From: Diplonema japonicum
Lineage: Eukaryota > Euglenozoa > Diplonemea > Diplonemida > Diplonemidae
Length of the DNA: 64,000 nt
Reading direction: 5' to 3'
NCBI GenBank assembly: GCA_964019335.1
Contig: OZ025740.1
Location: forward strand, 186,001-250,000
The position numbers and the translations under genes are program-made. The notes beneath the pieces were generated by a model. The model had not been told where the DNA came from and made no database searches. It saw only the letters and a program-made list of their open reading frames with translations. This document shows, one piece after another, positions 1-10,096 of the stretch (within the stretch, counting starts at the first letter, position 1; the number at the start of each line of letters is the position of its first letter).

Positions 1-1698
1 GTCATGAGACTGTTCAGTGCATGTTGAATACATGCTGCACTTCATCGATCCGTGGTCCAACGTGAAATACTTGCATTTGGCTTCCCCGGTGCACAAAGCA
101 GCGCAACAGTCGTGGTCGGCGACGTTCTGCGTGGCAACGGGTGCCTCCGAGCACGTTTTGAACCCGAACGGGTGTTCTAGCAAGCTGTACCCGTCGATCA
201 ACGGTGCCATCCCTTCCCTTGAACACATGAAGGTATCGTAATAACCCGAGCTGCGCAGCGTATCCGAGCCCCCCATCTTGTGGATCAATATACACTTGTG
301 GAACAGTGTATCAGACTGGTCCTTCTTCATGAACGTGAACCCGATGCACAGGACATCCATGTCGCACATTGTCTTGCAGTAGTCCGGATTGTCGTATGGG
401 CCCAAAGGGACATCGGGCAGAGAAGGAGGCTGGTTGTAAGCGTTGCCTCTGTCAGTGTATATGCCTCTCTTGTCGGGGTCGAAGAAGACCTTGTTGACGT
501 GGCGTACCCACCTGTTGCATCGTGGGCGTTCGATCCCGGTGGGGTTGGAACCGGGTTTGGTTGGGCACACGGCAGGGCCGACAATGCGTACGCCGTAATG
601 GGCCTTTTGAAGGGATTGTGTTTCCATCCAGCACGTTTTCGCTGTGTGCCCGCCTGTCGGAAACGCCCAGTTCCAGTATCGGCACGGCCCTGTGGAACCG
701 GAATGGTCTCTGCATAGTTGAGCGCATTCTTGTGCGGTACTCACTTTCCCCCATTCGCCGAGAACTATGTCGTCTGGTCCTGGCAGATCGTGGCCCATGG
801 TGACGCCTCCTTCCGCGCATGGTCCGAACTCTTTCTCGTAATCTGAAATAGGGTGGCGTGGCCCCAACTGTTGCGACTGCGAGTCAAACGGCTTCTCACC
901 GTGCTCGTTCGCAGCCACGACGATGAGGTAGTGCGGGTTGCATGCGTCGTTCGCCGCCGTTGTTCGGTCCAAACGGTCGTACGATATCTTGCACCTTTTG
1001 ACATCCTCGGCAGATGTACCCATCGGGATCTCATACGTAATGTCGCAGCCTGTTTTGTTAAGCCTTACTAAAAGCCGGGTGTTGTCTGTGAACTTGAACT
1101 GCTCCCACGAGATGGGGTTCTTAAGGCCGCACGACGGTACCTTCCGGACGGTTTTTGCAAAGCCCCAATACACGTTGTAGTGTGTGATGTCGGTTTCGTC
1201 CACAGCCCGGAGAACTGTCATCTTCCCTCCATAGCGGAACCTGTCTGGGTCCAAATCGACGAAAACGATTCCTTGCGCGTCGTGCTTGGGAGCTTTGTCA
1301 ACAGCGTCGCAGCAGGTGAAGTCGTTGCACGGGAAGTAAGGGCATGATATCGATGAAGCGTCTGATCTAAGTTTCCCTGTTTTGCAAGTATACGTGTTGC
1401 AGATCTCCTCTGCGCAGCACTGTTGGTCCGTGCAGACACCGCCGTACTCATCACCCAGTGCGTAGTTAGCGCAGATGATGCCAGCAGAGTCGTGGCGCAG
1501 GGTTCTCCCGGAGGTGCACGTGTGTGGGGCGACGTCGGCTGGTGGCAGCGATGACGCCATGTAGCTGTATTTCGTTTGCCCGTCGTTGGGCCTTCTGTTG
1601 CAATAATGCCACTTGGGGAAATCGTTCGCGTTCTTCGGTGCCAGCCACGAGTCGCATGCCGACAGTGCTGTGCAGGACACCAGCAATGCAACCGACAT
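1..1698 (-). CDS. Secreted protein with PAN/apple-like and FN3-like modules, 3' end outside window
   Basis: An uninterrupted minus-strand frame of 566 codons runs from an ATG at 1698 off the left edge, so the C-terminus is missing. The first ~14 residues (MSVALLVSCTALSA) resemble a short signal peptide. A Cys-rich N-terminal segment follows, then a segment with an FN3-like pattern (…THYNVYWGF… and …YLIVVAANEHGEKP). After that come three Cys-containing modules of PAN/apple type, with CAQLC…CRYW…CW, YCKTMC…CIGFTF…C and CCAALC…CKYFTL…C cores. Such modules bind protein or carbohydrate at the cell surface; that role is known for the families, not shown here. The start is the first ATG after an A/T-rich spacer. 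It lacks the A-tract abutting the ATG that many neighbours have. Module boundaries are approximate. Confidence 0.82.
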   Translation of the reverse strand, partial: MSVALLVSCTALSACDSWLAPKNANDFPKWHYCNRRPNDGQTKYSYMASSLPPADVAPHTCTSGRTLRHDSAGIICANYALGDEYGGVCTDQQCCAEEICNTYTCKTGKLRSDASSISCPYFPCNDFTCCDAVDKAPKHDAQGIVFVDLDPDRFRYGGKMTVLRAVDETDITHYNVYWGFAKTVRKVPSCGLKNPISWEQFKFTDNTRLLVRLNKTGCDITYEIPMGTSAEDVKRCKISYDRLDRTTAANDACNPHYLIVVAANEHGEKPFDSQSQQLGPRHPISDYEKEFGPCAEGGVTMGHDLPGPDDIVLGEWGKVSTAQECAQLCRDHSGSTGPCRYWNWAFPTGGHTAKTCWMETQSLQKAHYGVRIVGPAVCPTKPGSNPTGIERPRCNRWVRHVNKVFFDPDKRGIYTDRGNAYNQPPSLPDVPLGPYDNPDYCKTMCDMDVLCIGFTFMKKDQSDTLFHKCILIHKMGGSDTLRSSGYYDTFMCSREGMAPLIDGYSLLEHPFGFKTCSEAPVATQNVADHDCCAALCTGEAKCKYFTLDHGSMKCSMYSTCTEQSHD

Positions 1699-1796
1699 AT
1701 GGTTACCCCACACAAAAAAGAAGAAAAGAAAAACCTTTTTTTTTTTTAATTCTACAGACTCTTGAATGAAGTACAGAAGCAAAAAAAAAAAAAAAA

Positions 1797-1839
<43 letters not shown>

Positions 1840-2096
1840 GAACAAGTAAACAAATTTTTGAAAAGAATTGTTATTGCAAAAAGAGTAGAGGCAGCTTGTC
1901 CGTTTATCCCTACTGTAGGTGAAAACGGCTTGCACAAACAAAAATGGCTTGCGCAGACATCGACCCGTCGGAGTTGTCGGTTATACTATACCCGGAGGGG
2001 GCCCCCACGGCGCCGGCGGACCCGGACTGTGCTGCCGGCTTGCACAAACAATCAGCCGACTCTTTTTTTTTTTTTTTTTTTTTTTTTGTAATGGCT
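1699..2096. other. Spacer with long T tracts and a short direct repeat
   Basis: This spacer lies between two minus-strand genes. It holds T runs of about 35 and 23 nt, and the 14-mer GGCTTGCACAAACA twice (about 1929 and 2038), flanking a GC-rich core. A related inverted form occurs near 20665-20700. No gene is seen. Confidence 0.55.
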
Positions 2097-3464
2097 CTAG
2101 TTCAAGAAAGTGTGCATCTCGTTCCTCGCGGTGTTCACCCTCTTCTCCGGAACCTCGGAGGCCTCCACTGCCGCCAACAGCTTTACTACACACTTGTGAG
2201 ACAGGCTGTTCCACTCCAAGTCCACGGCCAACCTGTCAAGAGGCGCCTTTAACAGGTGGGGGAGAAACAAAACAGAAGCATCTGTCAACAGGCAGCTTTT
2301 AAGAGAAATAGAGAAGGAAGAGAGACATGAAAGGGTTTGAGTCAACGCAGTGATACAAGGCGACAGCCCGGCACGGATCTGTGTCTGGGATAGATCGAGG
2401 GTGAGATTCTTGGTGCGGGGTGGAAGGACGAGACGTAACAAGTTCGTCACAGAAGTACGTGAAAAATCCAAGCTCAGCTCTGTGAGGTGTGCACAGGAAG
2501 CAAGAAGCCCAACAGCATCGAGAGACGTATCCCCAACACCGCTGTTCCCTCTGACGGAAAACCGAAACGTCTCGAGATGTTTAAGCTCCTTCACACCTCT
2601 TATGATTTCCACTACATCGCAATCATGAATCGCGCAGTCGGCAACAGCAATCTCTAACATCTTTAACCCACACACAGACCACGCACTTGCCTCACCTGTC
2701 CTTACCGTTGTAAGGCTAGTCTCGTTAAGAGACAGCGAAGCAACCTCCGCCCGTGCGCACGCTTTGGGTATTTCGACAAAGATCACCCCCCCCGATGGCC
2801 CCAAGGTGTTCTTACTGAAATCAAGCTTGAACCTGTCAATAAAAGGCGCTTTTCCAATAGAACGAATGATGGCAATGCACCCTGAGGATGTGAGGTAGTT
2901 GTGGGTTATCGATAAAGTAAAATTTCGCACCCTTGTAACAGAGATGGAAGGGGAAAGGAGGTTGATGCAGTGTTCGTCAGCAAGACGGGCTGACGGGAAG
3001 TTAAATGAGAGATTTGAAAATGCGGCCGTTTTGAGAAGCTCGGAGCACTTCACCGCGACCTCCTCCTCCGCCTTTGTTGGAAACTGTAGAAAGAGGTCTG
3101 AAAGAAGCGCCTTGGGAAGGCTTCTAACGAACTCTGCACAGGCGGAGTCTGATGCGTTCTTAAGGGCGAGATCGATGTGGTGCAGGTTGAGCTGCCTCCA
3201 TTTTTTGTATTTCCCTTTTCCTTGTTTCAGGTCCAGCACCCCTCTTATGTTCTCTACCCAGCCCCCTTCAAGGATCTCACCTACTTCTTCGATCGTGCCG
3301 TGCACCACCACCTTTTTGCACAATACGTATGCCGCCCACCCTTCGGGTGTTTTGTACTCGCAAGCGACACATCTGTTCCACCGTCTGCTCACCAGCCGTG
3401 CCCTCCGAAGGTCTGGGTTTTCAAGGTGGCTCAGTACCGCCGTGATGGGTCCTTCAGATATCAT
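2097..3464 (-). CDS. F-box-like/leucine-rich-repeat protein
   Basis: This is a 455-residue protein. Residues 1-35 carry an F-box-like motif (ITAVLSHL…DLRRARLVSRRWNRCV), which in F-box proteins binds SKP1 of SCF ubiquitin ligases. From about residue 130 onward there are irregular leucine-rich repeats (…LTELSLDFS…, …NLTLDLSQTQI…, …LSSFSISLKSC…), which normally recruit the substrate. A substrate-adaptor role is inference. The start at 3464 is chosen because the F-box begins right there and the ATG directly follows a run of 22 A. An upstream in-frame extension would encode only lysine-rich homopolymer sequence. No introns are needed. The gene is followed 252 nt upstream by the PPR gene on the same strand. 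Confidence 0.8.
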   Translation of the reverse strand: MISEGPITAVLSHLENPDLRRARLVSRRWNRCVACEYKTPEGWAAYVLCKKVVVHGTIEEVGEILEGGWVENIRGVLDLKQGKGKYKKWRQLNLHHIDLALKNASDSACAEFVRSLPKALLSDLFLQFPTKAEEEVAVKCSELLKTAAFSNLSFNFPSARLADEHCINLLSPSISVTRVRNFTLSITHNYLTSSGCIAIIRSIGKAPFIDRFKLDFSKNTLGPSGGVIFVEIPKACARAEVASLSLNETSLTTVRTGEASAWSVCGLKMLEIAVADCAIHDCDVVEIIRGVKELKHLETFRFSVRGNSGVGDTSLDAVGLLASCAHLTELSLDFSRTSVTNLLRLVLPPRTKNLTLDLSQTQIRAGLSPCITALTQTLSCLSSFSISLKSCLLTDASVLFLPHLLKAPLDRLAVDLEWNSLSHKCVVKLLAAVEASEVPEKRVNTARNEMHTFLN

Positions 3465-3666
3465 TTTTTTTTTTTTTTTTTTTTTTACCACTCCTCTCTC
3501 TTTTTTTTTTTTTTTTTTTTTTTTAAAGGGCAGTTGCGGCAATTTTAGTGTTTCAAGAACGTCATTTCTGTTTGTACGTGCCGGGTAAAACCTGGAGAAG
3601 TTTGTCAACCCGAAACACGTTGCCAACGTTCCCCTTTTTGTTTAGACAAGTCAAAGACTCGTTCTT

Positions 3667-3699
<33 letters not shown>

Positions 3700-3716
3700 T
3701 AGAGGTGAGGGTATAG
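3465..3716. repeat. Spacer with A-tract and a dispersed-repeat piece
   Basis: On the coding strand a 22-nt A run touches the downstream ATG. At about 3584-3625 lies GGTAAAACCTGGAGAAG and flanking sequence that recurs, diverged, near 25860, 27715 and 32815. It is a dispersed repeat of unknown type. A second long homopolymer (3670-3697) separates it from the PPR stop. Confidence 0.55.
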
Positions 3717-4886
3717 CTAAAGCTGTTCCCCAAAATTGGGGTTGTTCCGCATGTTGCCCAGTTTGTGGGTGTGGTCATTGGGGCTGCTGCCGGTGCTGCG
3801 TCGCAGCTCTTTGACAGCTTCCGCAGCAACGGAATCTACCCTCGCGAAGACGGTCATGATACGCGGGCGGATCCCGCCATCAAGGTTCACAAGAAGGTTC
3901 CACAACACATGAGCCCGTTTTGTGTCCTTTACGTGGTGATAAATCTCGAACACCGGGAGCGCAACGTGGGAAGAAATAACACCGTACTTCCCAGCAAGCC
4001 CCACGGCCTGGTCAGTGACAGATATTAGCTTGGCATGGTCTTCTTCGCAAGACTGTTTAACACGTTTCAAAAGTGCTTCAAAGATAGCTGTCATCATGAA
4101 CCCGCTTGGTTCTTGTCCGGACAGAATTACGCTTTTTAATATGTTCAAACATCCTTCGAGGTCGCCGTGCGTTTGGAGCACGATTGCAGCGCTGGTCGAG
4201 TGCCGCACGGTAGGGGACGCGATGGACCGGTAGTGAGCAAGGGCCTTCTCCTTCCCGTAGAGGTTGTGGTATTTTTTTATAAGGATGTCGTGGGTTTGGT
4301 CTCCGGGCACCATTTTCCCCTTGGTCATCATGGACAAGCAGAGCTGGAATTTTTTACGTGAGAAACATGCGCTGAGAAGCGCGTTCATCGTCGCTTCATC
4401 AGGGACGACTCCATCGTGTTTTGTTACACGATCGAAAAGTTTGAAAGCAGAAGTCTCGCTTCGAAGTCGTGCGTATAGGGTAAGGTATGCAGGAAGCAGC
4501 CTCCCCCGTTCGGTGGGGGTGATCGGAAATTTTTTGTGTTTTGAAAGATGTGTGTATACAAAACTGCAGACTGCTGTGTCGCGGAGATGCGCCGCTTGTG
4601 ACATCACTAGCTCGCTTGTTTTCATATCAGGGCGCATGTTAGGGTCTCTGTTGCATGTTTCTGTGTACAGGCGTGCGGCTTCGGAGTAGTGGTTCACCTT
4701 TATCAGCATTGCCACTGCGATGTACAGGGTTTTGCTGCCTATGGTCTGCTTGTTGCTCATTTGTTTCGTGATGGTGTCCCTTATCTGGAATGCTATTTTC
4801 CGATCGCCAACTTTTTTATGGAGAGTCTTGATCCTCTTCTCTAGGCCCAGGGCGCATTCGATATCGTTTTGTCTCGCATTGTCCAT
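3717..4886 (-). CDS. Pentatricopeptide-repeat (PPR) protein
   Basis: This 389-residue protein is largely helical, with several degenerate ~35-residue PPR units. Examples are TLYIAVAMLIKVNHYSEAAR…, LYARLRSETSAFKLFDRV… followed by VVPDEATMNALLSACFSR…, and …GDLEGCLNILKSVILSGQEP…. PPR proteins bind organellar RNA and act in its processing or translation. A mitochondrial role is inferred from the family; no clear presequence is visible. The ATG at 4886 is immediately preceded by 21 A residues, themselves preceded by GGG and a T tract. The C-terminus (…NNPNFGEQL) ends cleanly at TAG. Confidence 0.8.
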   Translation of the reverse strand: MDNARQNDIECALGLEKRIKTLHKKVGDRKIAFQIRDTITKQMSNKQTIGSKTLYIAVAMLIKVNHYSEAARLYTETCNRDPNMRPDMKTSELVMSQAAHLRDTAVCSFVYTHLSKHKKFPITPTERGRLLPAYLTLYARLRSETSAFKLFDRVTKHDGVVPDEATMNALLSACFSRKKFQLCLSMMTKGKMVPGDQTHDILIKKYHNLYGKEKALAHYRSIASPTVRHSTSAAIVLQTHGDLEGCLNILKSVILSGQEPSGFMMTAIFEALLKRVKQSCEEDHAKLISVTDQAVGLAGKYGVISSHVALPVFEIYHHVKDTKRAHVLWNLLVNLDGGIRPRIMTVFARVDSVAAEAVKELRRSTGSSPNDHTHKLGNMRNNPNFGEQL

Positions 4887-5475
4887 TTTTTTTTTTTTTT
4901 TTTTTTTCCCTTTAAAAAAAAAAAAAAAAAAAAAGAGGTGTTGGGGGAACGTTTGTATTTTTAAAAAAAAAAAAAATAATAAAAAAAAAGAATGGGTGAA
5001 AAAAAAAAAAAAAGGTCCTCTTCTTTTGTGCTAGTTAATGAGTTATACCTTACATTGGGCAGCCGAGACGGGACGTAGAAGAAAGAAAGAAAAAAAAAGA
5101 ACAGGGAAAAAAAAAAGGGAAAGAAACGAACAAAAAAGGGGAAAAAGAAGAAAGATAGGAGCATAAAGGGGGAAAAAAGAAAGAAGAAGAAAAAATCATG
5201 TGGGGGGATAAGCGTCAACTACGAGCCCACAAAAAAAAAAAAAAAAAAAAAAAAGACAGAGAGGAAAAAGTGAAGGTGGGGTAGTAAACCCCGAAAGACA
5301 AATAAAAATAATTGAAAAAAAGCTGCTCTAAGGAAAAGGGAAAGAAAAGGTAAAGAGAAAAAAAAAGGCAAGGGGTTTTGCCCCCTTTACCCTCTCACCC
5401 TTTAATAGGCACGTAAATATCAAAAGGGTATATTCTTTTTTTTTAACACAAGAAAAGGTTTTTTTTTTTTTTTTT
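4887..5475. other. A/T-tract-rich spacer
   Basis: Contains alternating A and T runs, purine-rich A/G mixes (5080-5200) and no conserved reading frame. ORFs here are homopolymer artefacts (poly-Phe, poly-Lys). It ends in a T tract at the MITE border. Confidence 0.6.
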
Positions 5476-5874
5476 CATAGCCTGCACGTTATACCGATAC
5501 CAATCGGGTATTTTAATCGGTTCGGGTATTTAAATAGTGCAAAATTGGCCTGGGCACGCCGAGGTCCTCTATACCCCCGCAGATGTCGAGATGGGGTCCA
5601 GAAACACGAAATATGATTTTTGGAGGCCATGAACATGGGAACTTTAATTTTGGCGAATTTTGGGTGCGTTATTTTATGTTATTTTACGTTATTTTAATCG
5701 GTGAAAATTTGGAGAATGAGAAGACGCTGTTTCAAGAATGCAACAGGGAGGGATAAGCGACGAAGAGCTAGAGGGGTACTTGTGGGTGTTTGGGTGCGTT
5801 ATGGTATTTGATACCGGGTATTTTAAAATATCAATTTGATAACGTTATGCTTGCGTTATAACGTGCAGGCTATG
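5476..5874. mobile_element. MITE-like element with 18-bp perfect terminal inverted repeats
   Basis: The left end CATAGCCTGCACGTTATA is the exact reverse complement of the right end TATAACGTGCAGGCTATG. The element is 399 bp and non-coding, with several internal copies of a GGTATTTNAATCGG-like motif. Both ends are embedded in T tracts, so a target-site duplication cannot be told from the homopolymer. The superfamily is unknown. Confidence 0.8.
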
Positions 5875-6110
5875 TTTTTTTTTGAAAAAAATCAAAAAAA
5901 AAGAGGAAAAAAAAAATATATATATGACACTTGTCAAAGCAGAGGGTGTGCGGAAAGAAGAAAGAAAAGAAAAAAAAAACAGCAACACAACCGTGCTTGT
6001 TTTTTTTCCCCCCCTTTTTTTTTACCCCTCTTTCCCCCCCCCTCTTTTTATAAAAAAAATACTTATGGAACACACAACAAACAAACAAAAAAAAAAAAAG
6101 ACAGATTTTC

Positions 6111-6981
6111 CTATTCTTTGTTAACCTTTTGCGACGTCACCGGTTCTTCAAACACGGCACCAGATGTATCATGGATAACAGGAACAAGCTGGAATGCCTG
6201 GGTCTGGGGGTGGTGGTGTGTCTGCACCATCTGCAAAGGCGCAGGAGCAAGCGTAGGGGCAGGCTGCTCCTTCACAACTGGATTTATCGGAAAAAACCGG
6301 AGGTAGGTCATGGCCAGAGTAACAACGGCCACGAAGACGGCCACGAAATTTCTGTACGCGTCCAGCTTCGCCTGCGCGATCTCCCGCTGCACGTCTTTGC
6401 TGAAATGGTGTTCCACTTTCCCAAGCTCTGTGTTCACCCTAGCTTCTGTTAGTTCAGAAGTTTTTTGCAGTTCGGCATTGATGTGACTTTTGAAGAGGCT
6501 CAGATCTAGTTTCATCCCGTTTTCCACTCTTTTTATCTCTGCGTCCGAGTCCGTGTGGCTAGTGTCATGCTTTATCTTGAGCCTGTCCAGGTCCTGCCGG
6601 AGGCTGAACATCTCGGTTTTTTCCAAAACCAAAATGCTTCGCCGTATTTGGTCGAGCTCGCTCCACTGCCGCTGCAGCTCTGTGTTGTAGGTCTGCTTCG
6701 GGACGTACTCTGACCGCACCTTCACCACAATGTTCCCCATTACCTTGTCAAGGACCTTCATGATGGCGCAGGCCTGGGTCTCGTTGATCCCGGTTTTTCG
6801 TCTGTGTTTTTTTTTTTTTTTTTTTTCTTCCATACAGTTCGGTGACGACCTCGTAGGAGTCGAACAACGGTGCCTCGTCTCGTCCCGCGGCCTCAGCCAT
6901 CATCTGGGCGTTCTTGTTGTCAAGGCCTAAACTGCCGCACCACCTTCTTCCTGGCGTGATGGTTCTGCCTATTCGCTTCAT
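6111..6981 (-). CDS. MCUR1/CCDC90 (DUF1640) family mitochondrial inner-membrane protein, spliced
   Basis: Two exons (6981-6836 and 6801-6111) join into 278 residues. The first ~20 residues (MKRIGRTITPGRRWCGSLGL) look like a mitochondrial presequence. Across the junction the text reads FDSYEVVTEL-RKTGINETQACAIM, matching the family N-terminal signature. A long coiled coil follows (LEKTEMFSLRQDLDRLK…), and one membrane segment near the C-terminus (FVAVFVAVVTLAMTYL). Family members sit in the inner membrane; MCUR1 is tied to the calcium uniporter or to proline/complex IV metabolism. That is family knowledge; the function here is inferred. Without splicing, the A tract inserts poly-lysine and breaks the frame, so the splice is well supported. 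The ATG lies 12 nt after a 16-nt A run. Confidence 0.82.
6802..6835 (-). other. 34-nt intron filled by an A tract
   Basis: On the coding strand it begins GTATG and ends CACAG, with a run of about 20 A between. Removal (phase 2) restores the MCUR1-family frame. The same GTATG…CACAG borders occur in the hAT intron at 47021-47067. Confidence 0.75.
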
Positions 6982-7009
6982 GGGTTTTTTCTCTTTTTTT
7001 TTTTTTTTT

Positions 7010-7044
7010 GCTATTTTTTTTGTTGTTGTTTATCGTCAATTAAC

Positions 7045-7085
<41 letters not shown>

Positions 7086-7195
7086 AAAGGAAAAAAAAAA
7101 AAAAAAAAAAAAAACTGCTGTAAAGAAGCTTTTATAATTTTTAGATGGTTGTGACAGGATCGGCCTGTTAAATAATAAAAAGAAAATTATAATTT
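7010..7195. other. Homopolymer spacer
   Basis: Mostly A runs on the plus strand (7047-7083, 7090-7112) between the MCUR1-like gene and the pseudokinase stop. No feature beyond these is seen. Confidence 0.6.
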
Positions 7196-7942
7196 TTATT
7201 TTTTTTTTTGCTTTCCCCCGATATCTTGCAACATTTCGAGCAGCTGTTGTGCGGTAGGACGTTCCGACTCCTTGTCGGCTAGCATCTGTACCACCACGGC
7301 CGAGAGGAAGGACCCGAAGAGGGTGTCGAGGGCCGCCGCCAGCCTTACCATAGCTGCCTCGTGACTTACAGAAACATGCATCTGCAGGAGCCTCCACTGG
7401 TCAAAAGGCAGCGATAACCAACAAGCGGTCATCCCAAGCTCCCAAATGTCTCGTTTCTCAGCCGCCTGGACACCGACAGACGGGAGCCCGATGGTGTTTA
7501 GTTTAAACGACAGCTTTTCTTCTACTTTAGATATTAAGATATTTTCTGGTTGAACCGCGCCATGTCCCACCTTGTGGCTGTGAAGAATACTCAGGGCACA
7601 GCCCACATGGGCCAGCAGGGTGAAAAGAGGTATATTTTCTTTGCAAGGATGGTAGTGCAGCAGGCTCCCCTCGTATGTAGGGAAGAACACCTGGTGGACA
7701 TAGGAAGAAGGTGTTTTCATGGCGCGCTGCCCTAAGCACGGTACTAGGCAGGCGCCTTGCGGCATTCTGCTTACCTTGGAGACCAAGCGTTGTGCGCAAC
7801 GAAGGCTCTCGCAGTTTTCCACCCATATATTGAAGGTTTTGCTGTCGCTTGTCTTCTTCACAGCACTCACGTAGCCCCTCAGGCCCATGGAGTGGGAAGA
7901 GACGCAGTTCCATGTGTCGTTGTCCAGACAGGAACTGAGCAT
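7196..7942 (-). CDS. Small protein-kinase-fold pseudokinase
   Basis: This 248-residue protein keeps the kinase-fold landmarks. There is a helix ending LSILHSHKVGHG, then QPENILI (residues 131-137; the catalytic-loop Asn is N134), DIWELG (165-170) and a C-lobe end (ERPTAQQLLEML). The HRD motif reads HGA, so the catalytic Asp is missing. The DFG position reads TIG. No Gly-rich loop or VAIK lysine is evident. It should therefore be catalytically dead and act as a scaffold or allosteric partner (inference). The ATG follows a 21-nt A run with two nt between. The last residues (GGKQKKK) come from an A tract that runs into the stop, so the C-terminus may vary with tract length. Confidence 0.72.
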   Translation of the reverse strand: MLSSCLDNDTWNCVSSHSMGLRGYVSAVKKTSDSKTFNIWVENCESLRCAQRLVSKVSRMPQGACLVPCLGQRAMKTPSSYVHQVFFPTYEGSLLHYHPCKENIPLFTLLAHVGCALSILHSHKVGHGAVQPENILISKVEEKLSFKLNTIGLPSVGVQAAEKRDIWELGMTACWLSLPFDQWRLLQMHVSVSHEAAMVRLAAALDTLFGSFLSAVVVQMLADKESERPTAQQLLEMLQDIGGKQKKK

Positions 7943-8593
7943 TCTTTTTTTTTTTTTTTTTTTTTGCTATGTGGATGGGGGGGGGGGGGGGGGTGGGGGT
8001 TGTTTACAGAAAAAAAAAAAAAAAGAAAAGAAAAAGAGAAAGAGAGGAAGAGGAGAAAGGAATGTTTTGCATGGGGGGGAGGGAGGGGGGATAAACCCTT
8101 TTTTTTTTCTTCTTTCCAGTAAGTTGGGACCATATCATTCTTTCACGCCAAAACTGAAAAAACTCGGTTTCATGCTACACCAGTGCTGCCTGGTGCGCCA
8201 GTGTCAGTTCAGTAAGACCGATGGAAATTTTATCGAGTTTTTTTTTTTTTGGTCGTTTTACTGTCGTGCCTTTCCTATCCCCTTACATGTATACAAGGGA
8301 AAGATGGAAAGAAATCTAAAGAAGGACACTCTTTTCCTCATTCTTTTTTCTTTCTTCTGCTTTGAAAGCCGTTTAAATTTAAATCTTTAAATAATACGGA
8401 ACAGAGAAGAAAAAAAAAAGCGCGTCGATAGGCAGCACTGTGGGCGCTTATGACTCTTAATGACTGCAAGTGCAGGTGAATACAACAAAGAAGAACTTTA
8501 ATTTACAAAAAAAAGGGGGAGGGGGGGACAGAGGGAGAAGTATGTTGAAACAACTCACCAAACGAAAAGTAGAAGAAGAATAGGCAAGTTGCT

Positions 8594-8625
<32 letters not shown>

Positions 8626-8655
8626 AACGTATTGCAGATGCTCAGGATGACGAAC

Positions 8656-8657
<2 letters not shown>
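8626..8657 (-). repeat. Fragment of dispersed repeat R1
   Basis: About 32 nt matches, in inverse orientation, the CATCCTGAGCATCTGC core of the repeat at 15888-16146 and 27361-27578. It is flanked by T and A tracts. Confidence 0.55.
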
Positions 8658-8700
<43 letters not shown>

Positions 8701-10096
8701 CTGTAAAGCGAGAAAATGCCGACAAACTCCTGGAAGCGAAAAAAAAAAAAAAAAAAATCGAGAGGTCTTCCAATCCTTTTGCTCCCAACACAAAAAAACA
8801 CATTATTTGGGATGGAATTATTCGGGCTCCCCCTTTATATTAAAAGGGGGGCTCCTGCACTGCTGATGGAAAAAATTCTGCTCCCCCCATTTTTCTTCAA
8901 TCAAAGAAAAAAAAAGACTGTTGATTGTTGTGCACAGCCGGGGGATTGAGTTCAACCTGTAGAAGGACAAGACAATCCTCTTTTTAACAACAACAATTCA
9001 TTATCATTGTTTTTCGTGTTCATGCAAGGGGGGGGGAAAAAAAAGAGAGTTGCCTTTTACTTCATGCATCCAGAGGAGTCACCAAGCTTCAGGTAAACAA
9101 ACATGCTCGTTTTTGCCCTTTCGTCCTTCAGATGTAACATGGAAATGTTATTCTTTTTTTTTGAGGGGAGTTTCTTTAAACAGACATTTTTGGTAGCCGT
9201 TTATTTCAGGGCTGCTATTCTTATCTGTTTCACCCAACGAGTTCATAACTCATTACACTTTCTCAATTACCCAGAAGGGTAAATGGTACTAAAATTTTCA
9301 ATTCCAGCTGCCATCAGATTGAGAACCCTGAACTGTTTACGGGCTTCTTGCTGCAAATGTTAAAATTCGTCAGGTAACTGTTTGATGAGTCGCATGTAGC
9401 ATGTCGTCAACAGACAACCACTTGTCAGGGGCCGCACAGTCCTACACCGGTTGGCAATGATGTCAAGAAACCGCACAGAGGCCTAACTGATGTTTTCCTT
9501 TTTACCTATTCACGGAAATGATACGTTTCGGGCCATTTGGGGGTCTTTCTCGCACCCAAGCATCGTTTCCGGTCCCTCATCGGCCCGCCTCATCGTCTTC
9601 TTCTTCTTTAGCTGACCAGTTGGGGGTGACTCACGAATTTATACAAATCTTAAAAATAAGGACAAAAAACGTCCCCTCTGGCGTTCAGGAGTTACCCCTT
9701 CCTTTTTTTTTTTTTTTTTTTTCCCTCTTCTTTTTTTTTTTTTTTTTTCCGATTTTCCTTTTTTTTTGCAATATGGCAGGCGGGGGAATAAGCCTCAAAA
9801 ATAGCTATTTATTTGCAACAAATTATGGCCATAATTTACTCGAGAATCGTGGGTTTTTTGGCCGAGGGCCCACAGGGCCCGAGGTCAAAAAAAACGGTTC
9901 GAGAGTAAATGGGATGGCCATATTTTGGCGCAAAGTAAGTAATTTTATGATAGTTCAGAAATTGAGTCACTCCGAGTGACCGAGAAAGTGGGCCAAAAAC
10001 CCAAAACCAAATTATGGGCTATCAACTGTCAATAATAGCTATCAAATTATGAAAAACGGCCTATTTTTAGCTGATTCAGGCGGAAGTGCGGTGACC

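Noticed and set aside
2097-3626. Longer N-terminus for the F-box/LRR protein from 3626
   Set aside because: The extension is poly-Lys from A tracts and repeat-derived sequence; the F-box motif begins at the ATG at 3464.
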